From contig OZ018415.1 of the NCBI GenBank assembly GCA_963969595.1, positions 14,942,001-15,006,000 of the forward strand: a stretch of DNA of 64,000 nucleotides, in the 5' to 3' direction. The notes below the pieces were generated by a model that was given only the letters and a program-made list of their open reading frames with translations, was not told the DNA's origin and ran no database searches. The position numbers and the translations under genes were made by a program. Shown here one piece after another: positions 24,170 to 37,007 of this stretch. Source of the stretch: Neckera pumila (lineage: Eukaryota > Streptophyta > Bryopsida > Hypnales > Neckeraceae). Position 1 is the stretch's first letter, and the number at the start of each line of letters is the position of its first letter.

Positions 24170-25270
24170 AGAAAAATGAGGAGCTTATTCGGCCTTGAAT
24201 CCTGGTACGTTTCTCTGAGTCCTTTTAATCCGTCCCGGAATTGTTATTTTATGTAAGGGTTTGACGGTGTCTCTCCGCTTCAGGGGAGCAGCGCATTGGA
24301 AATCTCGGTACATATGTTTAATTCCTTTTAATTCTTCTCGGAATTGTTCTCTTATGTTCGGATTTGGCGGTGTCCCTCCTGTTTGGACAAGCCGTGCATT
24401 GGAAAGCTGTGTAGATTTCTTGAGTCTTGTTAATCTCTCCCGGAATTGTCATTTTATGTTTGAGTTCGACGGTGTCTCTCCTCTGCGGGAAGCTGCGCAT
24501 TGGAAACTTTGGTCTGTTGCTCTGAGTCCTTGTAACTCCTCTCGGAATTGTTATCTTATGTTAGGGTTTGGCAGTGTCTCTCCTCCTTGGGGAAGCCGCA
24601 CATTTGAAATCTTGGTCCATTGCTCTAAGTCCTTGTAATTCCGCTCGGAATTGTTATTTTGTATTAGGTTTTGGTGGTGTCTCTCCTCTTCGGGGAAGAC
24701 ACGCATTGGCAGTGGATGCTTTGGGGCTTCTTTTATTGTAATGGGCATCACCGTGCTTAGCAAGGTGGATGTTAAGGTGAAGTCCGAGGAAGAGGAAAAA
24801 AGGAGCGTATTCGACCTGAAATCTTGGTACATTTCACGAAGTCCTTTTGATTCCTCCCAGAATTGTATTTTATGTTAGGGTTTGGCGGTGTCTCTCCTCT
24901 TCGGGGGAGCCGCGCATTGGCAGTAAGTGCTCGAGGCTTCTCTTATAGTTCTGGGCGTCACTGATATTAGCGCGAAGCAGGATTGCGAATTTGCTGGAGA
25001 AAGAGGAACGCGTTCGGATGTAATATTGGTACTACTTTTGTAGTACTGTCGAAGTCGTTGTCGTCTTAATGGAAATTTTGATTTTATGTTGAGGTTTTCT
25101 TCTAGGTTTTTGTAAATGATCGGCTTCACAAATGATCGGTTTCACAAGGTAGTTTAGATCGGTAAGTGTTGAAGGTGAAGTTCCTCCAACAGTTTCTTGG
25201 TTCTGAGCATCAAGGTGCTTAGCAAGGCGGATGTTAGGGCGAAGCAGGCTTCAGAAGGTGATGTTGGATC
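24170..25270. repeat. ~102-bp tandem array and larger partial copies derived from the TMEM234-like gene 3' end
   Basis: The word GGAATTG recurs at 24237, 24340, 24442, 24544 and 24647, a 102–103-bp period, and again near 24860. Each unit also carries a CTCTTCGGGGAAGCCGCGCATTGG-like segment (truncated here), matching 24064–24090 inside the coding sequence. Around 24690–24830 a longer copy preserves the end of the reading frame (ASFIVMGITVLSKVDVK). Further decayed copies occur at about 24890–24990 and 25200–25260 (GTGCTTAGCAAGGCGGATGT). The array was therefore built from the gene's terminal coding region plus 3' flank. Confidence 0.85.
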
Positions 25271-28200
25271 GATGCGGAAGGAGGGAATTTTTCGACCCTA
25301 ATCTTTGTACAGCCCTCTGAAATCCTTCCAATGTTCCCGGAAATGTTATACGGAGTACCATGGTAGGATTGTCGTCTATGTTGTTGTAAAAGATCGGTTT
25401 TGCAGAGTTGTTCAATTAGGTGTGATTTAGTAAATGGGGTAGAGTGCTGTGCAGGAGACCCCCGTGAATGTTCTATGGAGAAGATGTATCAGTGGTGTAC
25501 ATTTCAAATGGCGGAGTCTCCTGACCAGCACTTATCCCTGTAAATGTTTAAGGCGAAGTTCCTCATACAAAGGTCTTCAGGTGTCAAGGTCCCGGGTAGC
25601 GGAGGTCTGAAAACTCTTTCTTGAGTGGAGGTCACCCACCACCATATTTTAGGTCTTCGGTCAATGGGGCCCTTTCTTCGGGTTTGCGAACGTCGATTCC
25701 AGTCGGGAAACATACACCAAGCAAGCATTTCGTTTAGATTTTTTCAGCGGAGGTTTTGGAGTGCGGAGATGGATTTAGTACGATTTTGTAATTCAATACC
25801 TCGTGGCAATTTTTGTAGGATACTCTGTGGAATAATCTCTTGGGAATTTAGAATTTTAACTTACATTGTTCAAGTAGGAGGATATTGCTGTACCGTATGC
25901 GATGGAATTACTAATGTTTTCGTTCATCTCAAGGATTTGTGTTTTTTCAGTTTTCCTTTATTGCATGATTCAAGTTTGTCCGAATCTAGTTTTTAAGACA
26001 CACGAACGGTCGTCAGTTCCTAAGCCTCCATGTTGATTAATTTAATATTTTTCGGTCTGTTTGTAATCATTCGTTGTCTATCCTCTGTTATCCGATATTT
26101 TCGTCATCTGTTCATTTGAGCACATTGAACTGAAGCCAGTTTTAAAATCTTGCTTTTCGTCGTCGTAGATAATACTGGTTCGATAATCACGTGTTGTTCT
26201 CGGAGCTAAAATGATGCTTAAATTCATTAATTTTCTTCTTTCCTTTTATCTTTCTTACTAAAACGTTAATAAATATTAGGTGATGAAAGTATCGAATTAG
26301 AGAATGAAATCTAGAACTTGTAATAACTGTTATGACTGCATGAAGTACTGGTTTGACACTGGAGTACCAGTATTTAGTCATCGCTTGCCATCTTGGTTCA
26401 GCGATTGCCGTCCATTGCTCGACCCAGCTGAATTCCGTGCTGTTTTGGAGCTATTGTGTGCCATTCTAGTTTTGAGTGAAAGGTGTATGTTACAAGGGGT
26501 TTACCGAAGGACAGGCTTGTGGCTGTTCTTTTGGAAATATCTGTTGAAGTAACATCCCAACAAAGACCTGTAATCGGGAAGGTACGGAGTGATAGGTTGT
26601 TGCGGCTTTAGACAGCATTATGTCTTTACAATTGTCTCAGTGGAAAAGCTAGATACTTTACGTCAGTGTCAGTTGGAATTATGTGACGCAGATTCCACTG
26701 GCTGGGGTAATATGTGATATCTACATATATTCAAGACAGGGTTGAGAAAACAGTGATGATCGAAAGAACCATTTCACGTGAACCGTTCTCGATAGTGCAT
26801 GTTAACCACTTCTAATGGTTCTCTTCATTACTTTAGTGGAAGATTTCCGAGTCTCTCCTCCAAATTTCCAGGAGGCGCGTTGTAACTTAGTTCACAAGTT
26901 TTACTTGGAGAGTCAAAGTTCGATTCTCCTAGGGTTGCTGAATGTCCAAATCGCTCACATTTTTGGGGTTTTGATTGCATGGAACTACTATCCTAACAAC
27001 TTGTATTTGTTATCTCTACCCTGGGGAGAGCTTAAGCAATGGTGTGCATTGGGTTCGTTCAACATTGTGCAGCCGAATGAAAATGAGTCGTATTCTGAAA
27101 GTAATAGTGGCATGTTGGGACCCTTTATGTATATTAGGATTGTAATCGTATGGTCACAGAAATAGGGATATCAAAGTCAAAAAGTTACAAGGCCATGAGT
27201 TAAAAATCAATAGTAGCATGTTGAGGTCCATCATTCTTATACGTTTATTTCTTATGTGTTGTAAAATTGTGACATGCAGTAATGTGGCTTTAGGAATAGC
27301 ACATTGTAGGAAAAATATATAGATCTCCATCTCGAACCCAGCCAGATGCTATGGATCTAAAACTTACTTAGTAAAAATTGTATAATTGATCACGAGGGGA
27401 GTTTTTATTTTTATTTGGGTACAGATTCTTGTGATTAACGGTTTGTTTTCTACCTGTTTTCCTAGATGCGGGTGATGCAGTCTACGACGGGAGCAGTGTA
27501 GTGGTGACCTCACTCTAAACCCGGGAATTCAGTACTGGCGCACATGTTGCTACTTCTTCATGTCCCTACGTGGTGGTGAGGAGCGTACTGGAGTTAAATT
27601 AATGTTCTTTTGCGCACAGTGTTTTTTGGGGCAGCGGTGAGATGGCATCAAGTCTCAAACTTCGATGTGCACGATGTTTCCACTTTCAAGAGGTTACAAA
27701 ATAAGCATTGGAATCTCCTCCACAGCTGGTATAAATCGTATACTGACAAAAAAAAAAAGGAGCCTTCTACTAGTACTGCGACAGATCTTGTCGTCGCATG
27801 AGTTGGGTTTAAATCAAGACAAGATTAATGAGGTATCTGCTTCAACGCGAATATTTCCTTCGGATTGTTAGCAGATCCATTGAACACTCCCATGTCCTTG
27901 GAAGAATTAAGGTAGGGCAAGTGTAGTAAGGTTGGACCTTAAGACTGCGTGCCACTCCGCTGGTCCCACATGAATGGAACGGACCTTGGAGATTCTTAGG
28001 TGGCCAGGTTAATGGTGCAGAATAATTCATCCTGCTCACGTGGCCGGAACCAGAGCCGTTCCAACTTGGAGCACGAATTTTGAGAATTTTGAGCACCTCT
28101 GAGTTTATCTACTACAGATTAGTACTGACTTGCCTCTTCGTGGATATTCCAGGAATTTGACCTAGTCAGAAAACTCAAATGTGAGTATATCGTGCCTGTA

Positions 28201-28660
28201 GCTCTGTATCAGTTTTTGTGTGTCAACACCATTTTTCAGGCTATCTTCACCAAAATATTTGAGGTCTCCTTGTGAGCTTGTAGTTGATTCACTATTTTTT
28301 TCTCTTCAACAATCATTGATTAGAAAATGCCTGCTCTTGTTACCATCTTGGCACATGTTTGTAAGCTCTCCATTCTATAGATATGGCTGTTTCCACCTTT
28401 GGAGTTTCACATGAGATAGTTTTCAACACTCTTTGGAGATTCACATGATATAGTTTTCAACACTCTTTGTGGAATGTGGATGCAGTGTCTACATTTCTTC
28501 AGCAAATCAGATACTAAGTAAGTGGTTATTCTGGTTTGATGAGAAGCATGTGAAACCCAACTTGTTTTGGATGCCATTAAATGCCTTCACAGTCAGTTCT
28601 AGCTGTCTGTCATTGTGTGCTGCCATTCACCTGTTTTTTGCTCTTGGATGTTGGATTTAA
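25271..28660. other. Long stretch without a recognisable gene; possibly transcribed
   Basis: Composition is closer to that of the genic regions than to the repeat-rich AT DNA, and frames up to 123 codons occur (for example 25625–25996 and 26815–27165), but none shows a known domain. A tandem pair of 34-bp units lies at 28401–28434 and 28435–28468 (GGAG[T/A]TTCACATGA…AACACTCTTT). This could hold UTR or non-coding RNA sequence of the upstream gene, but that is a guess. Confidence 0.35.
28401..28468. repeat. Tandem pair of 34-bp units
   Basis: Two adjacent 34-bp units differ at two positions; both end in TTTTCAACACTCTTT. Confidence 0.9.
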
Positions 28661-28909
28661 AGGTCATTGGGATCTGCTGGGCGGCGCAATGGACAAACGG
28701 AAATGCATGTAAGGTACCCACATTCCCAAAAAAACAAAAAAGCTGCTTCACGTTGCCAGACTTGTGAGGTTTGTTGCATGTGTGAGGAAAGGGTTGAAAC
28801 AGCTTACCTGCTGTGGGTAGAGTCTACTGAGTTTTGAGGGTCCAGCTCAAGCATGTAAAACTATAACCAACTATTGTACTTGGTCTGATTCAGCATCGAC
28901 GCAGGTGTC

Positions 28910-29045
28910 AAAATTGAATTTACACGTCAGATTCTCACAGGTCCACATCACCTCATGCCATTCACAAGATGGCATGTGGCACTTTTTTACAAAAATGACT
29001 TAGTCTCACTTACGTTATGCTAAATCTGACCTTGACGAAGGGTAA
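28910..29045. repeat. Dispersed short element, GGTCCACATCACCTCATGCC family (copy 1)
   Basis: The core GGTCCACATCACCTC…CCATTCACAAGATGGCATGTGGCA and the flank CTAAATCTGACCTT match copies at 36625–36745 (reverse) and 40556–40712. The right end shares the GGTCAGATTT word that forms the terminal repeat of the 40.6-kb copy. Non-coding. Confidence 0.65.
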
Positions 29046-29429
29046 TCTTGGTGAAATAATATCCAAGTTCCAATTTAAAAGTCAAATGGTAATTTGATCT
29101 TATGCTCAATGTCGAACCTATTGTTGTGTGATGTATAATTTGATGAGTGCTGACACAACTCAGCTACAAAGGTAACTACATCTATTATGAACTCTTTATT
29201 TGGTGGCTCTAGACTAAAAGGGAGATAGGCTTTGCATTAACAAAAGCTTTATATGAGAAAGTTTGAACAAGTTTTACTCAATAAGCAAGCTAGTGCATTA
29301 CGAACAAAGCCTCTCGTAAACTAGTTGTTTATTGATCTTATTATAACGCATTTAGGAGACTAATCATGTGGGTGTAGCAATTAGGTGATTGTTGCAATTG
29401 GGGTGCTCCTAACTTGCCTTGCGGTACTA

Positions 29430-30286
29430 CAATAGAACCTCCCTAAGCCGATCAATTCTGGACAGGTCTGACAAAATGTTTTGTGGAGGTTTATTTGCTT
29501 TTGGAGGATTAATTTGAGTCATAACCTTTGTTAAGGTAGAAGCACTAGTAGTCGATCATTTAAGCAATTTTGGACTAGATTGTGCACAGTATGAGGTGTT
29601 GGAAATTTTTATCATGTAGGAAGATAGGAAATATTGGGATTGCCAAATTTTCATAATTGAAAATTGAAAATTGAAATTACTATGAATTTTGGGAGCCATA
29701 AAGTGCATTTCACTAGTTGGCAATGTCTAAGGTAACTGCACCTTAAATTGCACAATTAAGCAATTCAGCATGGTTTTCACTATTATATTGAAAAAAAAAT
29801 TGTGGGGTCCTATTGGTAGTCAAAATAGGATTCTAGATTCTCTTAGAATGCATTTTTTGGACACCGTGTGAATAAACTACAAATTTTCAAAGTGCTGAAA
29901 ATAGGTGCACCTAAAAGCGATCATAGAGTCATATGAATAGTGGGAGTACATTTTAGGCAAGAATATCTGCTGTACGCTTTTAAGGACTGCGCAATTTTAG
30001 GTATAGATACCTTAGAGTCTTCCAATTCCGATTGTTCAAGAATACTCACTACTTCGGGACATGTGTCATAACCATATTAGTCCCAACCTTAAAAAGGACA
30101 AAAAAACAACACTCCAAATTTGATTTTCAACCTAAGGTTGCAAATAGCGCACCCTACAGATTGGGTACTGGGCGTGGATGGCAACTGGTGCTTCTACCTT
30201 ATGTGGACAAGTCCGGGACCAGTTTGAGAAGATCTTTTATGAAGGTTTATTTGCTTATGGAAGATCAACTTAGGGAGGTTCTACTG
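29430..30286. mobile_element. Inverted-repeat element with TAGAACCTCCCTAAG ends (~855 bp)
   Basis: Exact 15-bp inverted ends TAGAACCTCCCTAAG (29433–29447) and CTTAGGGAGGTTCTA (30269–30283) extend imperfectly inward (GCCGATC versus TTGATC). A segment TTTATTTGCTTTTGGAGGAT near the left end recurs near the right end in direct orientation. No transposase frame is seen. Ends of this type also bound the 43501–43790 element. Confidence 0.65.
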
Positions 30287-30289
30287 TCA

Positions 30290-31195
30290 TGATGAAGGAT
30301 CCATTTCAAAAGTGAAGCTCAGATTGAAGTGAACTTCAGAAAAAACCACCGTAACCATGCATAAATTGAAGGTGTGTCATCCATTTGAACCCCAAATCAT
30401 AGCCAATACACTCGATGGAATTATTCAAACTTGATAAGTTTGAAGGATCCTTGCAAAATAGTAGTTTGAAATCCAATCAATTCAGTTGTAATATGTCCTC
30501 ATATATATAACAAATGAAACCATCATGCCTTCTGGAAAGGTGGGTAGAAAGTTTGTTCCAGGGAGGCTATTTAACCTTTTTGCCAATCTTTTTTCACAGG
30601 TCTGCCTGGAGAGCCTGGCCATGAATTCAATCTGTGTTTGGATCGACCGACCGACCAACCGCCCATTCTCAGCCAATGCATATCAACATGAATCATTACT
30701 AGGTACACATTCCCCACTCTGACCTTTTCAAATCTTGAACCAACCTGATGGGGAACAGCAAACACATAAAGGACATTTTGATGGAAACATTTATGGATTC
30801 CTCCCTATGTTGACACGCCAATTATTTAAAAATTGAAATTTATGAAAGTAGAAGTATCTCAAACTGTTGTTTGCTTCGATGATTCTAACCCTAGAAGGAC
30901 ATGTATTATCAGTGGGTGGATGCATTCACTGATACCAAAATATAGAAACTTAAGCATTTTTTATGTTTCTTCTACAATGTGGAATGCATTGATATCGGTG
31001 AAACTCCTCATTCTCCTACTTCCATGCTCACTGATGGTCGGTGGAATTGTTCTTGTCTTTTCAGTACTTTTTTGTGCCCACTAGGCTTCATGTATAAGCC
31101 TATCCTAAGTGTCTAATGGATGATTCATTCTTGGAATTTTGTGTGAAAAAGGAAGGTTTTGCGTAGTAGTTTGACTTCCAGTGAGTGTTCTTGAG
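30290..31195. other. Intergenic DNA, nothing assigned
   Basis: No gene, structured RNA or terminal repeat was recognised. Confidence 0.45.
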
Positions 31196-31200
31196 TATTT

Positions 31201-32062
31201 TTAACCCCTAAAGGACCAAATGGCATTTTTTGGCAACATAGCGAGTTTGGGCAACTTACTACGAATGGAAATTTTATTTTTTTTCTTTGAAGTTTTCACA
31301 CAAGATGTGTCCAAGGACTAGCTTCAAGGCCCAACCATTTTCATAACTTTTGACTACATGGGTAAAAAGTTATTGCATGATATGTCATTTTCAACAGTCG
31401 GTGGGCAATTCAAAATTTTTCTAAAAAATCACTTTTCAAAAAAAAAAAATTTTTGAAATCAGTTTTCTAGATTTATATACGTGTGGAAAGCTTTGAATCA
31501 TTCCATTTTTATTTATGAGATGAAGTTATGAGGTGTTCTAGTTTGCGGGCAATTATGGATTCCCTACTCTAAAATAAACTTTGGAGTCCTTTATTTAACT
31601 CAATTTTTCATTTTTTCAATTCCATAATTAAATTCTTAACAATTTAGTATTTTGAATCATTCTTTACTTCTTTCTACTTACTATTTTCTGTCTAGATGTT
31701 TTACAATTCCAAATTATCTGAAAAATTTCAAGCATGTAGTCAACTTGCTTTGAAAAATGATTCCAATGAGTAACCACCATTTAAAAATGCTTTGGACATT
31801 TTTTCATACATATGTGACCTTGTGAAGTGCAGCTGCCGATTTTTTGCAGGGCCAAAAAAAGGAGTTTTGTCAATTCAAACACTAATATATTGCAATCTAC
31901 ATGGTGAAAAATTCTGAATTTTTTTCTACATCTTCTCAAACTAGCTTACTACAGGATCCTATGGTTATATGTGTCCAAAAATGTTTTTTTTTCTAAAATT
32001 TGGTACTTGTACTAGAAATGGCAGTTTTGGAGCGCTTTTGGTGAAAATATTTTATAGGTTAA
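31201..32062 (-). mobile_element. Element family B, copy 1 (TTAACCCCTAAA ends), reversed
   Basis: It opens with TTAACCCCTAAAGGACCAAA and is the diverged reverse complement of the element at 33645–34567. Shared blocks, reversed, include CATAACTTTTGA, GAAAGCTTTGAATCATTCCA, TAGTATTTTGAATCATTC, GCAGGGCCAAAAAA and GGATCCTATGGTTA(T)ATG. The far end has decayed to ATAGGTTAA. No protein is encoded. Confidence 0.65.
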
Positions 32063-33640
32063 GTAAATGATTTAAATAGTTTCAATAAGGCTAATTTCCA
32101 CAATGACTAGCCCTTTTGGGATTAATGGTTACAAAAGTTATGTCTAATTCAGTCTTTTTGTTCTCAACCGGGGGCCAAGTTGGGCAACAAGAAACGGCTT
32201 TTTGAATTTGAATATTTTTTTCTAAATGCTTTTTTCATAGACTTTAAGCTAAATTAAAAAGAAACCACCAATTTAAACAAGTTGTGGACAAGTTGTGAAA
32301 CATCACATTTTGCTAAAATAATGTTTGAAAGATGAACTATGCAAGTGCAAAGTAACAATACTTGAAGAATAGACAAAAATTGCTTATTCAATATATTTAG
32401 ATGGACTTCATCCATCCATTTCCTATAGCTCTAGCAATAAACTCTTGAAATTGTCCATACTCCGCCCACTGAATACCAAATCTCTTAGGGATTAAAATTG
32501 TCCTCTTTCCTAAAAGTATATTATTTTACTCTACTATTACACATTCAAAAGACTTCGATCTATCATTTGCTTTTAAATCGAATTAAAGTAACCACACAAT
32601 TAATAATGAGAGGAAATTAAATAATGTGCCCTTCATCATTTCCATCATCGGCATATGGTTGAAATTCTAAATTCTAAAATGTTCACAAGCAAATACTGTG
32701 GTGGTCAATGAAATTAGTCTGCAACTGACTGACTGTGCAAATCTTGTCAGAACTCATCTCTTGCACCTGCCAATGCCTGTCTAGGACCAATGAACAACGC
32801 CCCATGTTGAGAGGGTTTCAAATACTTTTAAAAGGAAAACCATAAAATAAACAGCCAAAAACTATAAATGCAAGTAAATGCAAATGTACGAGCAATTATA
32901 AATGAAAATGAGAATGGTGAGATGAAAAAAAATGGTCTAAAATCAGCTCAATCCAAAAAAAAATGTTTGAAATCAGAAAATAATGTTTTGCCTTTCATTC
33001 CGGATAATTTGTTTCATTCTACTTTTTGGAAGAGCTGGACACTTGCATCCAGTGAGTGTTTTCAGTTATTTTTTAACCCCTAATGATCCAAGGGCGGGTG
33101 TACTTTCAAAATGGGCCAAAACTGCCAAGAACTTGAGCAATTTGTTTGTTCATTTTTTTCTTTAGATTGGATAAAATGTAATTGTAGGATCTTGAAGTTC
33201 ACATTGAGAGTGAGCACTTCAAAAAAATTCAGATTATTTAGGAGATATTTAAGTTTGAAGTTTTATTTGGATCAATGGAATTACAAGGCAGTGCACTTTG
33301 AAGGAGCATATCTTTGTGAGAATATTTTGAAATGATGCCTTTTTGTGCTTAGTGAAAGACAAAAGAGTTGAAAATGTACATGTAAAATTTCACAACATTC
33401 CAAGCTTTTTTCAATCCATGGCAGAGCTTGCAATGTATAGTTGTCATTGAAATTTGAATAGTGTTTGTAAGGAAAAAAAAAATGAGACACTTGTCTTCTC
33501 CTTGAACTCCTTAGATCTGCCCTTTCCGAGGTGGATCTGACCTTTATTAGATGGGTAAGAAGCATATTGGTTGGCCGAACTCAAAAAAATGAATTGTAAA
33601 CTACACTACAACACTTAACATTGAAAAATTCCACAAGGAG
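32063..33640. other. AT-rich DNA with fragmentary AACCCCTAA-bounded repeat
   Basis: A family A/B-type end occurs at about 33069 (TTTAACCCCTAATGATCC). It is preceded by TCCAGTGAGTGTT, which is also found just before the 31201 end, so the host sequence itself was repeated. No coding sequence is recognisable. Confidence 0.45.
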
Positions 33641-33644
33641 GAGT

Positions 33645-34567
33645 TTAACCCTAAATTCTATGACTATGTTTTCACCCAAAACACTCAAAAGCTATCATTT
33701 GTAGTACACGTACCAAATTTTTGAAAAAAAACTTTTTGAAACATGTAACTGTAGGATCTTGTATTATGCTGACTTAAGAAAATGTGGTAAAATTTTCAGA
33801 AGTTTTTACCATGTGGATTGCAAGATATAAGCATTCAAATTTACTCAAATCATTTTTTTGGCCCTGCAAAAAATAGGGCAGATGCACTTCATAAGTTCAC
33901 TTTTCTATGAAAAAATATCCAAATGATAGTGCGTCTTTGAATTCTTTTTTCTAGACAAGTTGGCCACATGCTTGAATAATTTCAGATCATTCGGAATTGT
34001 ATAGCATATAGGAAAAAATAGTAAGTAGACAGTAGTAGATAATGATTCAAAATATTAAATTGTCAAGAATTTAATTATAGAATAAAAAAATGCCAATTCC
34101 AATAGTTGCAATGTTGTAATAAACAATTTACACCCTATGATTTTATTTTTTTTCAAAAAACATTGAAAATTGAGTAAGATAGAGGAATTCAAAATTTATT
34201 TGGAGTAAGGAATCCATAACTGCCCACGACCAAAAAATCCTCATAACTTTTGACTCATTGATAAAAATGGAATGATTCAAAGCTTTTGACGTATATATAA
34301 CTCTAGAAAATCAATTTCAAATTTTTGATTTTGAAAAGAGTTTTTTTTCTAATTTACTTGGAATGCCCATTTACAAAAAGAAGTAACATATTAGGCCATG
34401 ACTTTTTAATCATATCTCCAAATGTCATGAGATTTAGTGCACACAAAAGATATCTTTGGCCCCACCTTTTATTAAAATTTGGGCCAAAAATATGGAAACC
34501 TCCAGTCAAGCGTACCTGTCCAAAATTGTTATATAGCCAAAAATGCATGCTGGTTCTTTAGGGGTTA
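33645..34567 (+). mobile_element. Element family B, copy 2 (about 920 bp)
   Basis: The ends are TTAACCCTAAATTC and, inverted, TTCTTTAGGGGTTAA. Its order of blocks (CTATGTTTTCACC, GTAGGATCTTGTA, TTGCAAGATATAAGCATTCA, GGCCCTGCAAAAAATAGGGC, GAATGATTCAAAGCTTT) is shared at high similarity with copy 3 at 37807–39097. No reading frame is conserved between the copies, so it is non-autonomous. Confidence 0.7.
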
Positions 34568-34569
34568 AT

Positions 34570-35315
34570 TTGAAATTTGATAAAACCACCGCCATTAGAT
34601 TTATAATATTGTCTATTTTCTATAAATAAAATTTATTTTACAAGAAAAAAATGGGCAACTTAAAAAGAGGGACAATGACTAAAAGATGGTTGCTTGGGTC
34701 CTCAGGGATTAACCTCATGTGAAGTGTAACCATCCCTTACCCCCATCCTTCTCAATTCTGCCATCATTTTCTGTTTGGTGTACATTTCCCCTTTAAAATG
34801 TACTCTATGGATACATGAAAGCAAAATTGAGATAGGTGGCAATAATAGTTTGGTTCATCTTATATGGTAGTTTCAAAGCTTTAGGACGCTAATAGGAGCT
34901 GAAAGGAACATATTTATTTACCTTACCAAATAAAATGATTGTTTTATCTACTGATGAAATTGATATTGTTATATATTTCTCTATTTTTTCTATAATGATT
35001 TATGACATGCTTAGTCCAACAAATAGTAAAATAAAACATTAAATACGCAAAACTTTTGATTTTTTATATCACTCTAATTGCATACCAATGATTTATTATA
35101 GTTATCCAAAAATACAAATAACAAATCTCATTTCCATTTTTATAAAAAGCAAAGATATGTGATTAACCAAAAATTAAAAAATGTTCTTTATATATGTCTT
35201 TAGAAAAAGTCACTTAGAGTGAGTTTTGCAATCATGTCCAAACCGACATTTTCCTCAATACTTGATTTGTGTCCACAAGTACAAAGTGACTTTAATTGCA
35301 TGCAAGAAGTTATCA
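34570..35315. other. AT-rich intergenic DNA
   Basis: No feature could be supported. Confidence 0.5.
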
Positions 35316-35319
35316 AAGG

Positions 35320-36010
35320 TCAATGTTTTCCGTACAATTGCTATTTGAAAGTTTCAAGCATACAAAAATATTGTTCTTTATTGTATGATTTTTTTGGTCC
35401 AAAAGCACAATAAAAGAGACTTCACATGAATGCAAAACAATATTGAAACTTATGTCCATATGGTTGCTATTGAATGTTTCAACATACAAAAATTGTATAA
35501 CACACATCAAGATTTCTCAAACTATTCAAAGGTGTCCATATGGTTGCTATTGAAGGCTTCAACATACCAAAATGTATGACACAAATCACGATTCCTCAAA
35601 CTATTTAAGGTGTCTATATTATGGTTGCTATTGAATGTTTCAACATACCAAAATGTATGACACAAATCACAACTCTTCAAACTCTTCAACGTGTCCATAT
35701 TAGAATTGTTATTGAATGTTTCAACATACCAAAAAATGAATGATACACACAGCCAAGATTTTTCAAACTATTCAAGGAGTCCATATTATGATTGCTACAA
35801 GAATGTTTCAACATCCAAACATGTATAATACTAACACATCCCGATTTCCCAAACTAATGTCAAGGTGTTCAATCATATGGTTACTATTCAATGTATCCAA
35901 CATACCAAAAAATGTATGCCATGCAACATCCCAATTTCCCAAACTACTCAAGGTGTCCAATCATGGGGTTGCTATTGAACATTTCAACAATTCTCATTTT
36001 TTTTTTCCTA
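35320..36010. repeat. Tandem array, seven to eight ~79–89-bp units
   Basis: GTCCATATGGTTGCTATTGA begins units at about 35454, 35533, 35612, 35692, 35779, 35868 and 35955, with an earlier diverged unit near 35330. Each continues with ATGTTTCAACATACCAAAA, TGTATGACACA and TTTCTCAAACTATTCAAGG. The period lengthens from 79 to 89 bp along the array, so subgroups formed by separate expansions. A 145-codon frame crossing the array (35740–36177) is an artefact of the repeat. Confidence 0.85.
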
Positions 36011-36620
36011 CACTATTCAAAGAGACAACGTCACTTATCCTACAATTAGCACACTTCCTTTCCCATCCTCATTTTTATGACATATCCCCGGTGATGCAAG
36101 AAAACACAATTCAACCACCCTCGTACGACGCCCATGCAAATCGGATCGGATCGGGGGCGAGAGTCGTTATTGAATGACTCAGCATTGGAAAAGCATCAAT
36201 GGAGTGTAAACATCAAGTGATTTCTGATAGGATGTGCAGGCCCAAACTTATTTGTAGTGATTGCCTCTCCCCGCGTTGTCCTCTTGGAAAGGGGGATTGG
36301 GGAACTCAAACACAAAGGTGGTGAGTTTGAGCCAATGGCAAACACAAGGCTGGGAGATCCGGCCATCCAAATCCAACTTGTCCATAACTTATTCACTGTT
36401 TCATGGGGGCTCGTCAGCCTCTGCATGGGCTTGGAATCTCAAAGATATTTGTCTAAAGCCGGACACTGCTTTTGGGTCAAAATTTATACGAGCGAATTGG
36501 TATTGTGACCGAAAAAGACTGAACTTGGGAGCAGTAGCTTGAATTGATGAATGCATCATAGCTTTCTGCATTGCCATGGGAGAGTCAGCTTCAGACACCA
36601 ACCACCCTATGGTGCAATAA
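36011..36620. other. Unassigned stretch with overlapping short open frames
   Basis: Frames of 66–93 codons occur on both strands between 36196 and 36601 and overlap each other. None has a recognisable domain. The composition is less AT-rich than the neighbouring repeats, so a decayed gene or element fragment is possible. Confidence 0.3.
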
Positions 36621-36624
36621 TACC

Positions 36625-36830
36625 CGGCCTACGTGAAGGTCAGATTTGGTGTAAATTAAGTCATTTTTGTTATTAAAAAAATTGAAATGCCACATGTCAT
36701 CGTGTGAATGGTGTAGGGTGATGTGGACCCCAAGAATCTGATGTGGGAAATCAATTTTAGCACCAAAGTGTTCAATCAAACCTTTGTGTATGATAAGGTA
36801 ATATATGAAGGTCTGATTCAACACTTTCTA
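36625..36830 (-). repeat. Dispersed short element, GGTCCACATCACC family (copy 2, reversed)
   Basis: Starting CCTACGTGAAGGTCAGATTT, this is the reverse of the family core seen at 28.9 and 40.6 kb (GCCACATGTCATCGTGTGAATGG and GGTGATGTGGACCCC on the plus strand). Its CCTACRTGAAGG start is the complete form of the terminal repeat. Confidence 0.65.
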
Positions 36831-37007
36831 AAAGTGACCGCGTGTCCTAAATGCGAATCCTATCTAGGAATGAGTGACATGTTGCTTGAAATATCTTTTA
36901 CTATCAATGATGAATTAGATTGGTTTAAATGGTCATTTTAAGAGTAGACTATTTTAGTGGGGTTTTTTTTGTCCCTTTGATCTTATCAAGGTTATTTTAT
37001 CCATTTT

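Noticed and set aside
35740..36177. 145-codon plus frame, the longest single frame in the window
   Set aside because: It is produced by the tandem array at 35320–36010; the repeat gives the translation, with no independent protein signal.
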